Of a stretch of 24,073 bases of DNA, positions 1-7,671 are shown one piece after another. Under the pieces are notes generated by a model. The model had not been told where the DNA came from. It saw only the letters and a program-made list of their open reading frames with translations, and searched no databases. Source of the DNA: JANWZL01 sp037445185. GTDB lineage: Bacteria; Pseudomonadota; Gammaproteobacteria; Burkholderiales; Thiobacillaceae. The translations under genes and the position numbers were made by a program. The stretch is from NCBI GenBank assembly GCA_037445185.1, contig JBBIKZ010000025.1:1-24073 (forward strand). The letters are read 5' to 3'. The number at the start of each line of letters is the position of its first letter. Positions within the stretch are counted from its first letter, which is position 1.

Positions 1-225
1 GATGCAACGCCGGTGGAGCGGATGAAGCACACGCTCGAGACGAAAGCCGGGCGCGCGCTCTATGCGCTGCGCAAACAAACCGTGGAGCCGGTGTTCGGCA
101 TCATCAAATCGGTGCCGGGGTTCCGGCAGTTTCTGATGCGTGGCCTGGAGAATGTTCAGACCGAATGGACGCTGGTCTGCCTGGCGTGGAATTTGAAACG
201 CATGGCCGTATTGCGTCCGCAGTAG
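1..225 (+). CDS. Transposase C-terminal fragment, IS1182-like (partial at left edge)
   Basis: The frame is open from base 1 and ends at the TAG at 223-225, so the window holds only the last 74 or so codons of a gene that begins to the left. A GTG at 13 is not a credible start, because the frame is already coding before it. The segment YALRKQTVEPVFGIIK matches the end of a DDE transposase domain: the Y, R, E and K are spaced like the Y-R-E-K signature of IS4/IS5/IS1182-type enzymes, and the E would be the third catalytic acid. The following stretch (EWTLVCLAWNLKRM) is typical of IS1182-group C termini. It is the only convincing coding sequence on the plus strand and points towards the glycan cluster. 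Whether the full element is intact cannot be seen. The family assignment is from recall of the motif, not from a search. Confidence 0.82.
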   Translation, partial: DATPVERMKHTLETKAGRALYALRKQTVEPVFGIIKSVPGFRQFLMRGLENVQTEWTLVCLAWNLKRMAVLRPQ

Positions 226-330
226 CAGGTAACGGAGGAATTCGTGCGTCGATTGCCGAAATTCGTCAGCTCCAACCCGCTGCGCATGGATTTCACTGAC
301 TTCGCCAGCTCATGTCCGACAGGCTGCTAG
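1..330 (+). mobile_element. Right end of an IS1182-like insertion sequence (partial)
   Basis: The transposase C terminus is followed by about 100 non-coding bases. These end in TGTCCGACAGGCTGCTAG at 313-330, which resembles the terminal inverted repeat seen on many elements of this type. The CTAG at the end could be part of the element or a target duplication. The left end lies outside the window, so neither the inverted-repeat pairing nor the duplication can be confirmed. The exact right boundary is uncertain by a few bases. Confidence 0.6.
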
Positions 331-503
331 CGTAGTCGCAAAATCCCCCCGCCGCATCCCGGCAGCAGGGGCCTGGCCTTGGCCGCCGCAGACATCGCCA
401 GCCCGAGCCGCCGACCCGTATACGCGTGGTACTCGCCGTAGCCTCGCAGGTCGTGCGCCAGGTCGGGCCTCAGCCCGAAACCCCGCAACGATCCAGCGCA
501 CCC
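331..503. other. Non-coding junction between IS end and the glycan cluster
   Basis: No convincing gene is seen here. On the minus strand, the frame of the upstream asparagine-synthetase-like gene happens to stay open for 58 more codons after its TAA, up to the IS end (stop at 327-329). It has no clear start or recognisable domain. The stretch also holds a REP-like hairpin at 463-478. It may be the scar of a gene cut by the IS, or simply an intergenic spacer. Confidence 0.4.
463..478. repeat. REP-like hairpin TCGGGC-CTCA-GCCCGA
   Basis: A perfect 6-bp stem (TCGGGC at 463-468 with GCCCGA at 473-478) encloses a 4-base loop. It lies about 25 bases past the stop of the last gene of the cluster. 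The core resembles the hairpins at 2405-2442, so all three may belong to one repetitive extragenic palindrome family. No T-run follows on the minus strand, so it is not a classical intrinsic terminator, although it may still stabilise the transcript end. Confidence 0.45.
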
Positions 504-2270
504 TTAAGGAGCGTGCCCCTCCAGCCAGGCCGCCAGCACCGCGAGCGCCCAGACCCGGAAGGTCAGCGAACCGTCGCCTGCCATGAAACGCCGCGCATAG
601 CTCGCCACACCCTCCGGCGCAAGGGTCTGCCAGCGCCGCCAGTCCGCTTCCAGCAGATAACGGCGCACCAGGCGGAAATCTTCAGCCGCCAGAAAGCGCT
701 GCAGGGGAACGTCGAAACCGTGTTTGGGGGTATCCCAGATTTCGCGCGGGACGTAGCGGGCGAGCAGATTGCGCATGAGGCGTTTGGGCTCACCAGGCTG
801 GTAGCGATAGTCCATCGGCAGGGCCCGCACGTAACCATCCACCTCCGGCGCCCAATACGGATAACGCACCTTGAGGCCGGTGATGTCGCTCGCATGGTGC
901 AAGCGGTCGCAGGTCATGGCATCCATGAGCGCGCTGTAGCGCTCGAAGTGGGCATGGCGCGGAAAGCGGGCAAAGGTCTGGTAAAAGAGGGTATGGTCAA
1001 AGTCCACCGGCTCGCCGCACAGGGCCTCGATCTCCCGCTGGGTAAAGCCATGCCAGCGCAGCATGAGCTCGGCCGGATGCGCGAAGGCGAAGATGGGCGC
1101 ATAGCCCTCCAGCCCGGGCAACCGCCTCAGGGCGGCGGCCAACGCCTGCCGCAGGCCAGCCGGCAGCAGGGCGGCATATTCGACGCCGACACGCACGTGA
1201 CGCGGCGGCATGGCCCCGAACGCCTCGTCGGCCCCGCTGCCGTCCAGGGCGAGGTCGTAATGCGCGCGACAATGCTCGAAGGCGAGCAGGGTGGGCGGCA
1301 GGGCGGGGTCGGCCATGGGCTGCTCGGCCTCGCGTGCAAAGACTTCGAAGGCCCGCACGTAGTCCTGCTGGCTGAAACGCAAGACCTCGTGGCGGATACC
1401 CAGATGCTTGGCCACCGCCCGGGCGACGGGGGTTTCGTCGAGATTCGGCTCATCGAAGCCGACGGTCACGGCGGTGAGTGTCGGTTGCACCTGCGCCGCC
1501 AGGGCACACAGCAGGGAGGAATCCACCCCGCCGCTCAAAAAGGCGGCAGGGCGGTTGGCGTCCTCCAGTCGGGCCGCGATGCTCTGTCGCAGCCGCGCAT
1601 CCAGGGCATCCTCGGCCTCTGCATAGGTCGGGTTGCTGCTTGACGTGGGATGTCCTGCGGCGGGGCGTGTCGTCTCGATGCCCGAGGCCGACCAGGTGAG
1701 CAGCTCCCCCGGTGCGAGCGCCCGGATACCCTCGTACAGCGTATGGGGCGCGGCGATCTCCAGCAGGCGCAGGTATTCGTGCAGGGCGCGCCGGTTAATC
1801 CGCCGCTTGACACCGGGCAGGCGGAATAAGGCATCCAGACGGGTGGCGAAGGCGATACGATCCGGGGACGGGGTGCAGTAATAGATCTGATGTGCACCGG
1901 AGCCGTCGCGGTAGAGGCGCATTCGATCGCCATCGTGCAGGGTGAGGACGTACTGCCCTTCGAGATGCCGGATGAAATCCAGCCCCCAGCGCGCGTGGGC
2001 CAGCAACAGGACCTGGCCGAGGTCAAGGGCCTCGCCGGCCTCCACCTCGCGGCGCAAGTTTGCGGCGTTATAGAGCTCACCCTGTATGGCCAGGCTGCGC
2101 CGACCCCCTCTGTGCCACATCTGCCGGCGCTTGGCTGCCGGCTGCTTCTCGGCATGGTCGGGGACGAACGCAGGATGCCAAGTGGATGGCTCGTCGGGTA
2201 AGGTCAGTAGCTGCCCGCCGGATGTGAAAATCCCGTGCAACCCCCTGAGCGGCACGGCATCCTCAGCCAT
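504..2270 (-). CDS. Asparagine-synthetase-like amidotransferase lacking the glutaminase cysteine
   Basis: The protein is about 588 aa from the ATG at 2270. The frame extends upstream to 2402, but that part looks unlike the family. The ATP-pyrophosphatase half is recognisable from FLSGGVDSSLL (PP-loop, about residues 244-254), and the N-terminal half follows the class-II amidotransferase fold (GELYN, then RDGSGAHQIYY at about 121-131). The normal start MCGI is replaced by LHGIF at residues 11-15, so His stands where the nucleophilic Cys should be. The usual NGE glutamine-binding motif reads QGE. Glutamine hydrolysis is therefore unlikely; the enzyme may use ammonia or an amine to form an amide on a sugar acid or other acyl-adenylate. 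An alternative start is the TTG of LHGIF. It is the last gene of the cluster, separated from its upstream neighbour by a spacer with two hairpins. Family confidence is high; the substrate is unknown. Confidence 0.88.
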   Translation of the reverse strand: MAEDAVPLRGLHGIFTSGGQLLTLPDEPSTWHPAFVPDHAEKQPAAKRRQMWHRGGRRSLAIQGELYNAANLRREVEAGEALDLGQVLLLAHARWGLDFIRHLEGQYVLTLHDGDRMRLYRDGSGAHQIYYCTPSPDRIAFATRLDALFRLPGVKRRINRRALHEYLRLLEIAAPHTLYEGIRALAPGELLTWSASGIETTRPAAGHPTSSSNPTYAEAEDALDARLRQSIAARLEDANRPAAFLSGGVDSSLLCALAAQVQPTLTAVTVGFDEPNLDETPVARAVAKHLGIRHEVLRFSQQDYVRAFEVFAREAEQPMADPALPPTLLAFEHCRAHYDLALDGSGADEAFGAMPPRHVRVGVEYAALLPAGLRQALAAALRRLPGLEGYAPIFAFAHPAELMLRWHGFTQREIEALCGEPVDFDHTLFYQTFARFPRHAHFERYSALMDAMTCDRLHHASDITGLKVRYPYWAPEVDGYVRALPMDYRYQPGEPKRLMRNLLARYVPREIWDTPKHGFDVPLQRFLAAEDFRLVRRYLLEADWRRWQTLAPEGVASYARRFMAGDGSLTFRVWALAVLAAWLEGHAP

Positions 2271-2404
2271 CGTCGCCGAGTTTCTGCATCGGGCACATGG
2301 CCTGTCCAACTGCCTGGCCCATCTTTTCAGCCACCGGCCTGGGCATGATTGTCCATGGAGGCCAGCCCGCAAGCCAGTATCCCAGATGGTCCATTGGGCC
2401 ATAG

Positions 2405-2442
2405 GTCAGGCTTCAGCCTGACTCGTCGGCCTGAAGGCCGAC
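2405..2442. repeat. Pair of back-to-back REP-like hairpins
   Basis: Two perfect 8-bp stems with 2-base loops lie 2 bases apart: GTCAGGCT-TC-AGCCTGAC at 2405-2422 and GTCGGCCT-GA-AGGCCGAC at 2425-2442. The second is close to the inverted form of the first, as in paired REP (BIME-like) units. They sit between the GT2 gene and the downstream asparagine-synthetase-like gene. They could slow RNA decay or partly terminate transcription, but no T-run follows on the minus strand. Confidence 0.65.
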
Positions 2443-2530
2443 CTGCAACTCTTAGATTTGTTTGGGGTGGATGTCCGAATGGACAATAAGGGTTCATACT
2501 GGATAGGGTCATGGCGAATTCTGGCCACCT
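2443..2530. other. AT-richer spacer with weak hairpin
   Basis: This short intergenic stretch follows the GT2 stop on the minus strand. It contains TGTCC-GAAT-GGACA at 2472-2485, a 5-bp hairpin. I see no gene, and no promoter that I would call with confidence. Confidence 0.3.
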
Positions 2531-3466
2531 TCAGAGCGGACGGCCGAGCAGGATGTCCCTCAGCAGTCCCAACCCCAAACGCCAGCGGCTCGAGGGGGAT
2601 AGGGCGAGGATGCGCGCTGCGTCGAGCAGGGCGGGCAGGCGCCGCCCGGCCCGGTAGCGCCACTTGGCATAGTCCGCGTAGACGCCGGCGAGGCAATCGC
2701 GCCAGAAATGCCCACGATACGCGGGCGGCAACAGGCCACGGTTCTTGTGCATGACGCGGATGGCCCCCCACCGCATTGCCTCCACGTTCCGGCTCACACT
2801 GCCGCTGCGCCTGAGCACAACGACTAGGGGCTCGGGCAGACAGGCATAGTCGGAGACGGCGGCCAGGCGCATCCACAGGTCGCCATCCTCAACACCGCCC
2901 AGGCTTTCGTCGTAGGGGCCCACGCGCTCGAGCAAGCGGCGCCGCGCCATGAGCGCCGAGCTGCCGCCTGCTATGCCGGCGTTGCTGGCGAAAAGTGCGA
3001 GCAGGATGGGGTGGTCCGCACGATCGCAGGTCCAGAGGTTGAGCAGCCGGCCCTGCGGATCCTCCACACGTGCCGCGGTCGAGCTGAAGCCGACATCGGG
3101 ACGCTGGCGCATCAGGGCCACCTGTTTGCCGAGCTTGCCCGGCAGCCACCAGTCGTCGGCGTCCAGGAAGGCGACGAACTCGCCGCGAGCGGCGGCGATG
3201 CCGGCATTGCGGGCGCTGGACATCCCGCCGTTGGCTTTGCGCACCACCCGGATGGCCTCACCGTAGGTGGCCAGCACGGCCGCGGTGTCATCGGTGCTGC
3301 CGTCATCGACGACGATGACCTCGCGGTCCGTGAAATCCTGTGCCAACACACTATCGATCGCCTTGCCCACGCACCAGGCGGCGTTGTAGGCGGGGATGAC
3401 CACGGAGGCGGCCGGCACGGCCGTTCGACCGCCTCCCTCGCCTACCGTTGCCCCGGCCTCAGTCAT
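2531..3466 (-). CDS. Family 2 glycosyltransferase (GT-A)
   Basis: The protein is about 311 aa from the ATG at 3466, which overlaps the upstream sulfotransferase stop within ATGACTGA and implies translational coupling; a second ATG at 3475 is possible. The order of motifs is that of GT2 enzymes: VVIPAYN near the N terminus, VVDDGSTDDT, GGMSSARNAG, and the metal-binding FLDADDWW (DxD acids at about 102-105). The C-terminal part has the E/D-rich acceptor region (GGVEDGDLW) and no transmembrane span, so a cytosolic or membrane-associated enzyme is expected. It would add one sugar from a nucleotide sugar to a lipid-linked glycan intermediate. Donor and linkage cannot be read from the sequence. Confidence 0.9.
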   Translation of the reverse strand: MTEAGATVGEGGGRTAVPAASVVIPAYNAAWCVGKAIDSVLAQDFTDREVIVVDDGSTDDTAAVLATYGEAIRVVRKANGGMSSARNAGIAAARGEFVAFLDADDWWLPGKLGKQVALMRQRPDVGFSSTAARVEDPQGRLLNLWTCDRADHPILLALFASNAGIAGGSSALMARRRLLERVGPYDESLGGVEDGDLWMRLAAVSDYACLPEPLVVVLRRSGSVSRNVEAMRWGAIRVMHKNRGLLPPAYRGHFWRDCLAGVYADYAKWRYRAGRRLPALLDAARILALSPSSRWRLGLGLLRDILLGRPL

Positions 3467-4409
3467 CGACCACATAGCCCAGCTCGGTCTGCAGGTCGCG
3501 GATCATGGGCAGGATGCGGCGGATCGCCTCGGGATTGCTGTCCTTCCACTTCTGTTTCTTGGGCCGTCCCTTGACGACACTGGTGGGCTGCAGGTTGGCG
3601 CAGCGGGCCTCGATCTCCGGGGTGAAGGCAAGGCCCAGTCTCGCGAAGGCGGCGCGAAACATCTCCACCGGGCGTTCGAAGAGGTCCTCGTAGCGCAGCT
3701 GCACCCACTGTTGCGCGGGTATGCCCTTCTTCGCCTCCAGGGCCAAGCGGTTGGCCGACAGCCACTGGAAGGCGCACACCTCCTCCAGGCTTGCATGGTT
3801 GTATTCGCGCCAGTCGGGCGGGAGGAAGAAACACCACTCGCGGAACGCACCGCCATCGATGGCCACGTCCTCGGGGAAGGGGCCGAAAAACTGGCCGAGC
3901 TCGAAGCGCCCATCCGTGCGCCCGTGTCGCCAGCCATCCATCATGGAGCTGATGTTGTCGCGCCCGTCGCGCTGGATGAAGACGAACTTGGCCTGTGGGA
4001 AAAGTTTATAAAGATAGGGGATGCGCATCACGTTGATGCAGGTCTTGTCGAGCACCCAGCCCGCCCCGAGGCGTTGGTAGAAGTAGCGCAGGGCGGCGTG
4101 CCGGTGCTCGGGCCGGGCATGCTCCGCCCCAGCGGACTCGGAGTGCCAGCCGTTGTTGAGCGGCCCGTAAAGCCCGTCCCAGAATTGCGGGATCTCCCAG
4201 CCGAACTTGAGTAGCTGGTCAGAGGCGGCCAGGGTTTCGTAGGTGATGGTCGTGCCCGAGCGGGAGCAGCCCACCACGAAGATGGGGTCGGGCATGGCAG
4301 GTCGGCTGAGGTCGTACCATAGCCCTCGCAGTTCCCAGCGCAGGGCCCTCAGGTTCTTGGCGCGGATCTCGGGATCGAGGAGCTTGTGGACGTTACTGAA
4401 CTTTGCCAT
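3459..4409 (-). CDS. PAPS-dependent sulfotransferase (Sulfotransfer_1/3 type)
   Basis: The protein is about 316 aa from the ATG at 4409; a GTG immediately before it is an alternative start. The 5'-phosphosulfate loop is clear in PIFVVGCSRSGTT (about residues 42-54), and the 3'-phosphate-binding segment in FIQRDGRDNISSMMDGW (about 144-160). Such enzymes move sulfate from PAPS to a hydroxyl or amine of a carbohydrate and release PAP. No signal peptide is visible, so sulfation would take place in the cytosol before export. The gene starts within a few bases of the pyruvyl transferase stop (TAG at 4412-4414) and overlaps the following GT2, which places it in the same transcript. It is one of three sulfotransferase genes in the window, each with a different sequence type. 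Confidence 0.9.
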   Translation of the reverse strand: MAKFSNVHKLLDPEIRAKNLRALRWELRGLWYDLSRPAMPDPIFVVGCSRSGTTITYETLAASDQLLKFGWEIPQFWDGLYGPLNNGWHSESAGAEHARPEHRHAALRYFYQRLGAGWVLDKTCINVMRIPYLYKLFPQAKFVFIQRDGRDNISSMMDGWRHGRTDGRFELGQFFGPFPEDVAIDGGAFREWCFFLPPDWREYNHASLEEVCAFQWLSANRLALEAKKGIPAQQWVQLRYEDLFERPVEMFRAAFARLGLAFTPEIEARCANLQPTSVVKGRPKKQKWKDSNPEAIRRILPMIRDLQTELGYVVDD

Positions 4410-4411
4410 CA

Positions 4412-5673
4412 CTACTGGGTTGTGATGATTTCATTAAGAGCAGTGAGTAAAACTTGTTCCGATTGTTTGCTATGGCACAGGATGTTCTGATGTATTTTGG
4501 AAATTAACAGCTGACCTGACATAACCAAGCGTTGCAAATAGTCGACAGTTTGTGATCTTGTTGGCGTGTCTAGGATGCTTTCGGTAAATACATAAAATGG
4601 TAGCGCATCATAACTGGCGAAAAAAGTCTCTTTTTTCTTATCACCCAGGGTGTGTTTAGAGGAGCGGGCGCCTTGGCCAACGCAGATCGCGGGTATCCCC
4701 AAGCGCCACGCAATGAGTGATAGGTGATAAGTGTCTGTAATCACCAGTGAGGAACCCAATAGGTGTCTGACGAGCTCTGGATAATTGCGGGGCTGCAGTT
4801 TAGATAATTCCATCAGCGAGGATAGCTTTTTTCTCCCAATTCCGGTGCCGATCAAATTACGGTATTTCAGCAAACGATATGTTTCTCGCGGTAGTGTATG
4901 CAGCCAGGGTAGCCATATAATTTTCTTATTCAATCGCTCTGCTAGTTCGGCCGCGAAGGAGACCAATCGGGGTATCAAGTTGTCACTGCTTCTGCCGAAA
5001 AAAATTGAAATATAGTTGCCTGACATGCGATGATTTTCGTCGAACATCGAAATTTTGACGGCATCGCTGCGATCAAATAGAAGCGCGCAGTCGGTGCCAA
5101 GGTGACTATGGTTATAGTCATTGATCAGATGGCTGACCCGCATTGCTGAATAGACGTCCCTCATCCAGATATGCCGGATGCCGGACAAGAAGCGCCGCAG
5201 GGCATCACGGTATTCAGACGAAATATCCAATTCGACCGCATTGTCTCCCATCATTGTGGTTCCGTAGCTTATCGTTTTTGCCAGCACGGAATCTGGCGCA
5301 GAGCGCAGTAATAGGTGATCGTAAATGGCGCTGTCGGTGAGAGAACCGGACTTGTGTATCGAGAGTTTCCAGTGGCCTTTCAAGTCTTGTTGTTGGTAGT
5401 TCCATGCATGATGGAAGTCGCCCCAGTACACGATCGCGTCGCTGGCGTAGATGTTGTCTAGGTGACCCAGCATCGGCTTGTAGGATAATTTGGTGCCGTC
5501 TCTGAAGGGGGGAAGGTGGGCGGATCAAAGATGCAGTAACGATCAATTACGATCTTGTCGACAAGCCCATTTCTGCGGACAAATGCATCGAATGCGAGGT
5601 CGACTGTCGCCATGCCGGGGTTGAAGCTGGTCATCCTTGCGGCGATGACAGCGACTGTTTTCTTCTTCGTCAT
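4412..5673 (-). pseudogene. Polysaccharide pyruvyl transferase, frameshifted
   Basis: Two overlapping frames together make one protein of about 420 aa. The N-terminal piece begins at the ATG at 5673 (MTKKKTVAVIAARMTSFNPG) and runs out of frame at a run of six G (C on the coding strand) at 5507-5512. The remainder continues in another frame, with FRDGTKLSYKPMLGHLDN following directly when one C is added. The C-terminal half has the family hallmark ITDTYHLSLIAWRLGIPAI followed by GQG. These enzymes transfer pyruvate from PEP to sugar hydroxyls to form ketals. The gene is visibly AT-richer than its neighbours, which suggests separate acquisition. The shift may be a real mutation, a phase-variable tract or a sequencing error. 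If translation begins within the second frame, the product lacks about 65 N-terminal residues. Confidence 0.8.
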
Positions 5674-5718
5674 GGTTAAATGTAAAAATGAGGTTAATCT
5701 CTTTGATGTGACCTTGGG

Positions 5719-6630
5719 TCAATGCCGTGCTGCATAAATGGCATCTAGCCATTCCCGGATGTGCCCGTCCTCGGTCCTCATGTCCCATCGATAACCCGTA
5801 CGCACGAAGGGGTACACCCCCTGCTCCACCGCCCAGATGAGGTCATCCAGGTGGGCAATGTAGTTGTCGTCGTGCTTCCAGGGATGGATGGACCAGCTCT
5901 CCGTGCCCGTGGTGGTCCAGCGCTCGAGCCCGCGTAGCCGCATGGTATGGGAGATCGAGTCCTCCAGTGGCTCACCCGGTCGGGATTGCAGGATGGGCAG
6001 TAGGGCCTCATTAAAGCGCCTGCGGTCCATGAGGAAGTAGCGGGTCGATAAATTGTCCGCCTTGACCCAGCCTTGGGCTGGTTTACGTCCTAGCGGGCGC
6101 CCGAGCCACCGCTCCAACCAGTTGCGCGCTTGCGGTGGGCCGCCGCGGCAGGTGGTGAAGGCGACCCGGGGCTCGCGCCGCATCAGCTCGATGCCCTGCG
6201 CGATCCACGACTCTCCCGGCGTGGAGTGGAACAGCATGTCCGAATCCATGTGGAAGACGTAGTCGCCCGTGCATTGGTCCAGGGCGTAGAGGTACTGGTA
6301 GATGGGCGCGCCGGAGAAGTCCTTGAGCGCAATGTCGTCGCGGCCGAAGTATTTCTTCAGTATGGCCGCCTGGCTTTCCTCTCCCCAGGGAATGGTATCG
6401 ACACGGTCGATGAGGCGGTCGGCCAGCAGCCGGTCGAAGATGGCCAGCAGCTCGCCGGGGTCGCCCCGGCGGCGGCTGTCGTACTTGCCCATGGGGTTGC
6501 CCGGGTCGTAGGCGATGAGGCGCTCGGTGAAAGGGAAGTCCAGGCTGCGAAAGACGTGCCGGAGGGTCTTCTCCAGGAAGGGGACGTCGGTGACGCAGGT
6601 GTTGACGGTGAAGCTGACGGTGGGGGTCAT
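5719..6630 (-). CDS. GT-A type glycosyltransferase with DSD motif
   Basis: The protein is 303 aa. It opens with VSFTVNTCVTDVPFLEKTLRH, a GT2-like first strand and helix, and carries GDYVFHMDSDMLF with the metal-binding acids at residues 129-131. The stretch between is longer and less canonical than in ordinary GT2 proteins, so I call it glycosyltransferase-like rather than a precise family. The C-terminal part is rich in aromatic residues and contains SIHPWKHDDNYIAHLDDLIW, a likely acceptor or nucleotide-sugar contact region. No transmembrane segment is evident. Its ATG overlaps the preceding gene's stop as ATGA (6627-6630). About 45 bases separate it from the pyruvyl transferase downstream. 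Confidence 0.75.
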   Translation of the reverse strand: MTPTVSFTVNTCVTDVPFLEKTLRHVFRSLDFPFTERLIAYDPGNPMGKYDSRRRGDPGELLAIFDRLLADRLIDRVDTIPWGEESQAAILKKYFGRDDIALKDFSGAPIYQYLYALDQCTGDYVFHMDSDMLFHSTPGESWIAQGIELMRREPRVAFTTCRGGPPQARNWLERWLGRPLGRKPAQGWVKADNLSTRYFLMDRRRFNEALLPILQSRPGEPLEDSISHTMRLRGLERWTTTGTESWSIHPWKHDDNYIAHLDDLIWAVEQGVYPFVRTGYRWDMRTEDGHIREWLDAIYAARH

Positions 6631-7661
6631 GGTGCTGGCCCGGTGGGTTTGCGGTCGCTGTGGGGGTCTAGCCGGACGCCCGCCTCGGGATGGGGATCCG
6701 CGCCGTGCCTGGAAGCGGTGGGCGCACGACTGGGGCGGCCGGTGTGGGGATCCAGTGCCGCGCGTAGCTCCCCCAGCGCGGCCGCCGTGCGGACGAGGTA
6801 GTGGAAACGGCGGTTGCCGTCGAGGGTGAACAGGGCACTGAGGCCGTACTGCAGCGGTTTGAGCACCAGGTAGGGACGCAGCCCCCTGGCTGGCTCGCCG
6901 CTCATGCGCCGGGCCGAGAGCGAACGCAGGTAGCTCTTGCGCAGCATGTAGCCGGTGCGCATGCGTTCCGGCTCGAGGGCGTGCAGTTGCTTCAGGCCGG
7001 GCACGTAGAGGATGCGCACCCCTCGCGCCAGGCAGCGTTGGATGAAATCGTGGTCCTCACCGCCCATGAGGTTGTGTCCCTGGGGGCCCAGCTCGGTGGA
7101 GAACAGTCCCACTATCCGGAAGACCTCGCGCCTTACCGTGATGTTGCCGCCGCTGGGCAGCTTGTGGTCGGCAGGGATCTCCTTGGCGCGTTCGCCAAAG
7201 TCGTATTCGGGGAAGGGACGGATGGGGATGTGGTAGCGCCCAGTGGCATGCACCCAGGCGGGTTCGCTGCCGTCCCAGGCGGGACGGATTCGGCCGCATA
7301 GGATGCCGTACTCGGGATGCGCGGCCAGTGCCTTGGCCAGGGTGGGCAGGAAGTCTCGGTCGACGAACTGGTCGTCGTCGATGAAGCACAGGGCCGCCGC
7401 GTCGGTCTCGGCGATGGCGCGGTTGAGGGCGTGGGACTTGCCCGGGCGGGGCTCCGCGATCCAGCGCAGGGGCAGGTCCCGCCAGGCCGGATCCCGCTGG
7501 GTCGCGGACAACAGGGCGGGGGTGTCGTCAGTGCAGGCATTGGCCACCACCAGCACCTCCGCCTGCACGCCGTCCGACCGCCTCGCCCGGGCCAGGGTAT
7601 CGAGGGTCTGGCGCAGCAGACCGGCGCGGTTGTGGGTGCAGATGACGACGGTAATGTCCAT
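6627..7661 (-). CDS. Family 2 glycosyltransferase (WcaA-like)
   Basis: The protein is 344 aa from the ATG at 7661. Motifs in order are: VVICTHNR at the N terminus, VVANACTDDT (about 38-47, with Ala where many relatives have Asp), GKSHALNRAI, CFIDDDQFVD (DDD at 95-97) and GGEDHDF (200-206), which is the usual catalytic-base region of GT2 enzymes. The last 40 or so residues are Arg/Pro-rich and probably disordered. It ends in an ATGA overlap with the next glycosyltransferase and lies 10 bases after the preceding one. It most likely adds a sugar to a polyprenyl-linked intermediate at the cytosolic face of the inner membrane. The donor is unknown. Confidence 0.9.
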   Translation of the reverse strand: MDITVVICTHNRAGLLRQTLDTLARARRSDGVQAEVLVVANACTDDTPALLSATQRDPAWRDLPLRWIAEPRPGKSHALNRAIAETDAAALCFIDDDQFVDRDFLPTLAKALAAHPEYGILCGRIRPAWDGSEPAWVHATGRYHIPIRPFPEYDFGERAKEIPADHKLPSGGNITVRREVFRIVGLFSTELGPQGHNLMGGEDHDFIQRCLARGVRILYVPGLKQLHALEPERMRTGYMLRKSYLRSLSARRMSGEPARGLRPYLVLKPLQYGLSALFTLDGNRRFHYLVRTAAALGELRAALDPHTGRPSRAPTASRHGADPHPEAGVRLDPHSDRKPTGPAP

Positions 7662-7671
7662 CTTGCGTGGA

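Noticed and set aside
463..478. Intrinsic terminator after the last gene
   Set aside because: The hairpin is good, but no T-run follows on the minus strand. It fits a REP-like element better.
426..1643. Open frame of 405 codons on the plus strand
   Set aside because: It is antisense to the asparagine-synthetase-like gene with a clear PP-loop, and has no domain of its own.
2271..2402. N-terminal extension of the asparagine-synthetase-like protein
   Set aside because: The extra 44 residues look unlike the family, and the amidotransferase fold begins close to the ATG at 2270. I could not exclude it completely.
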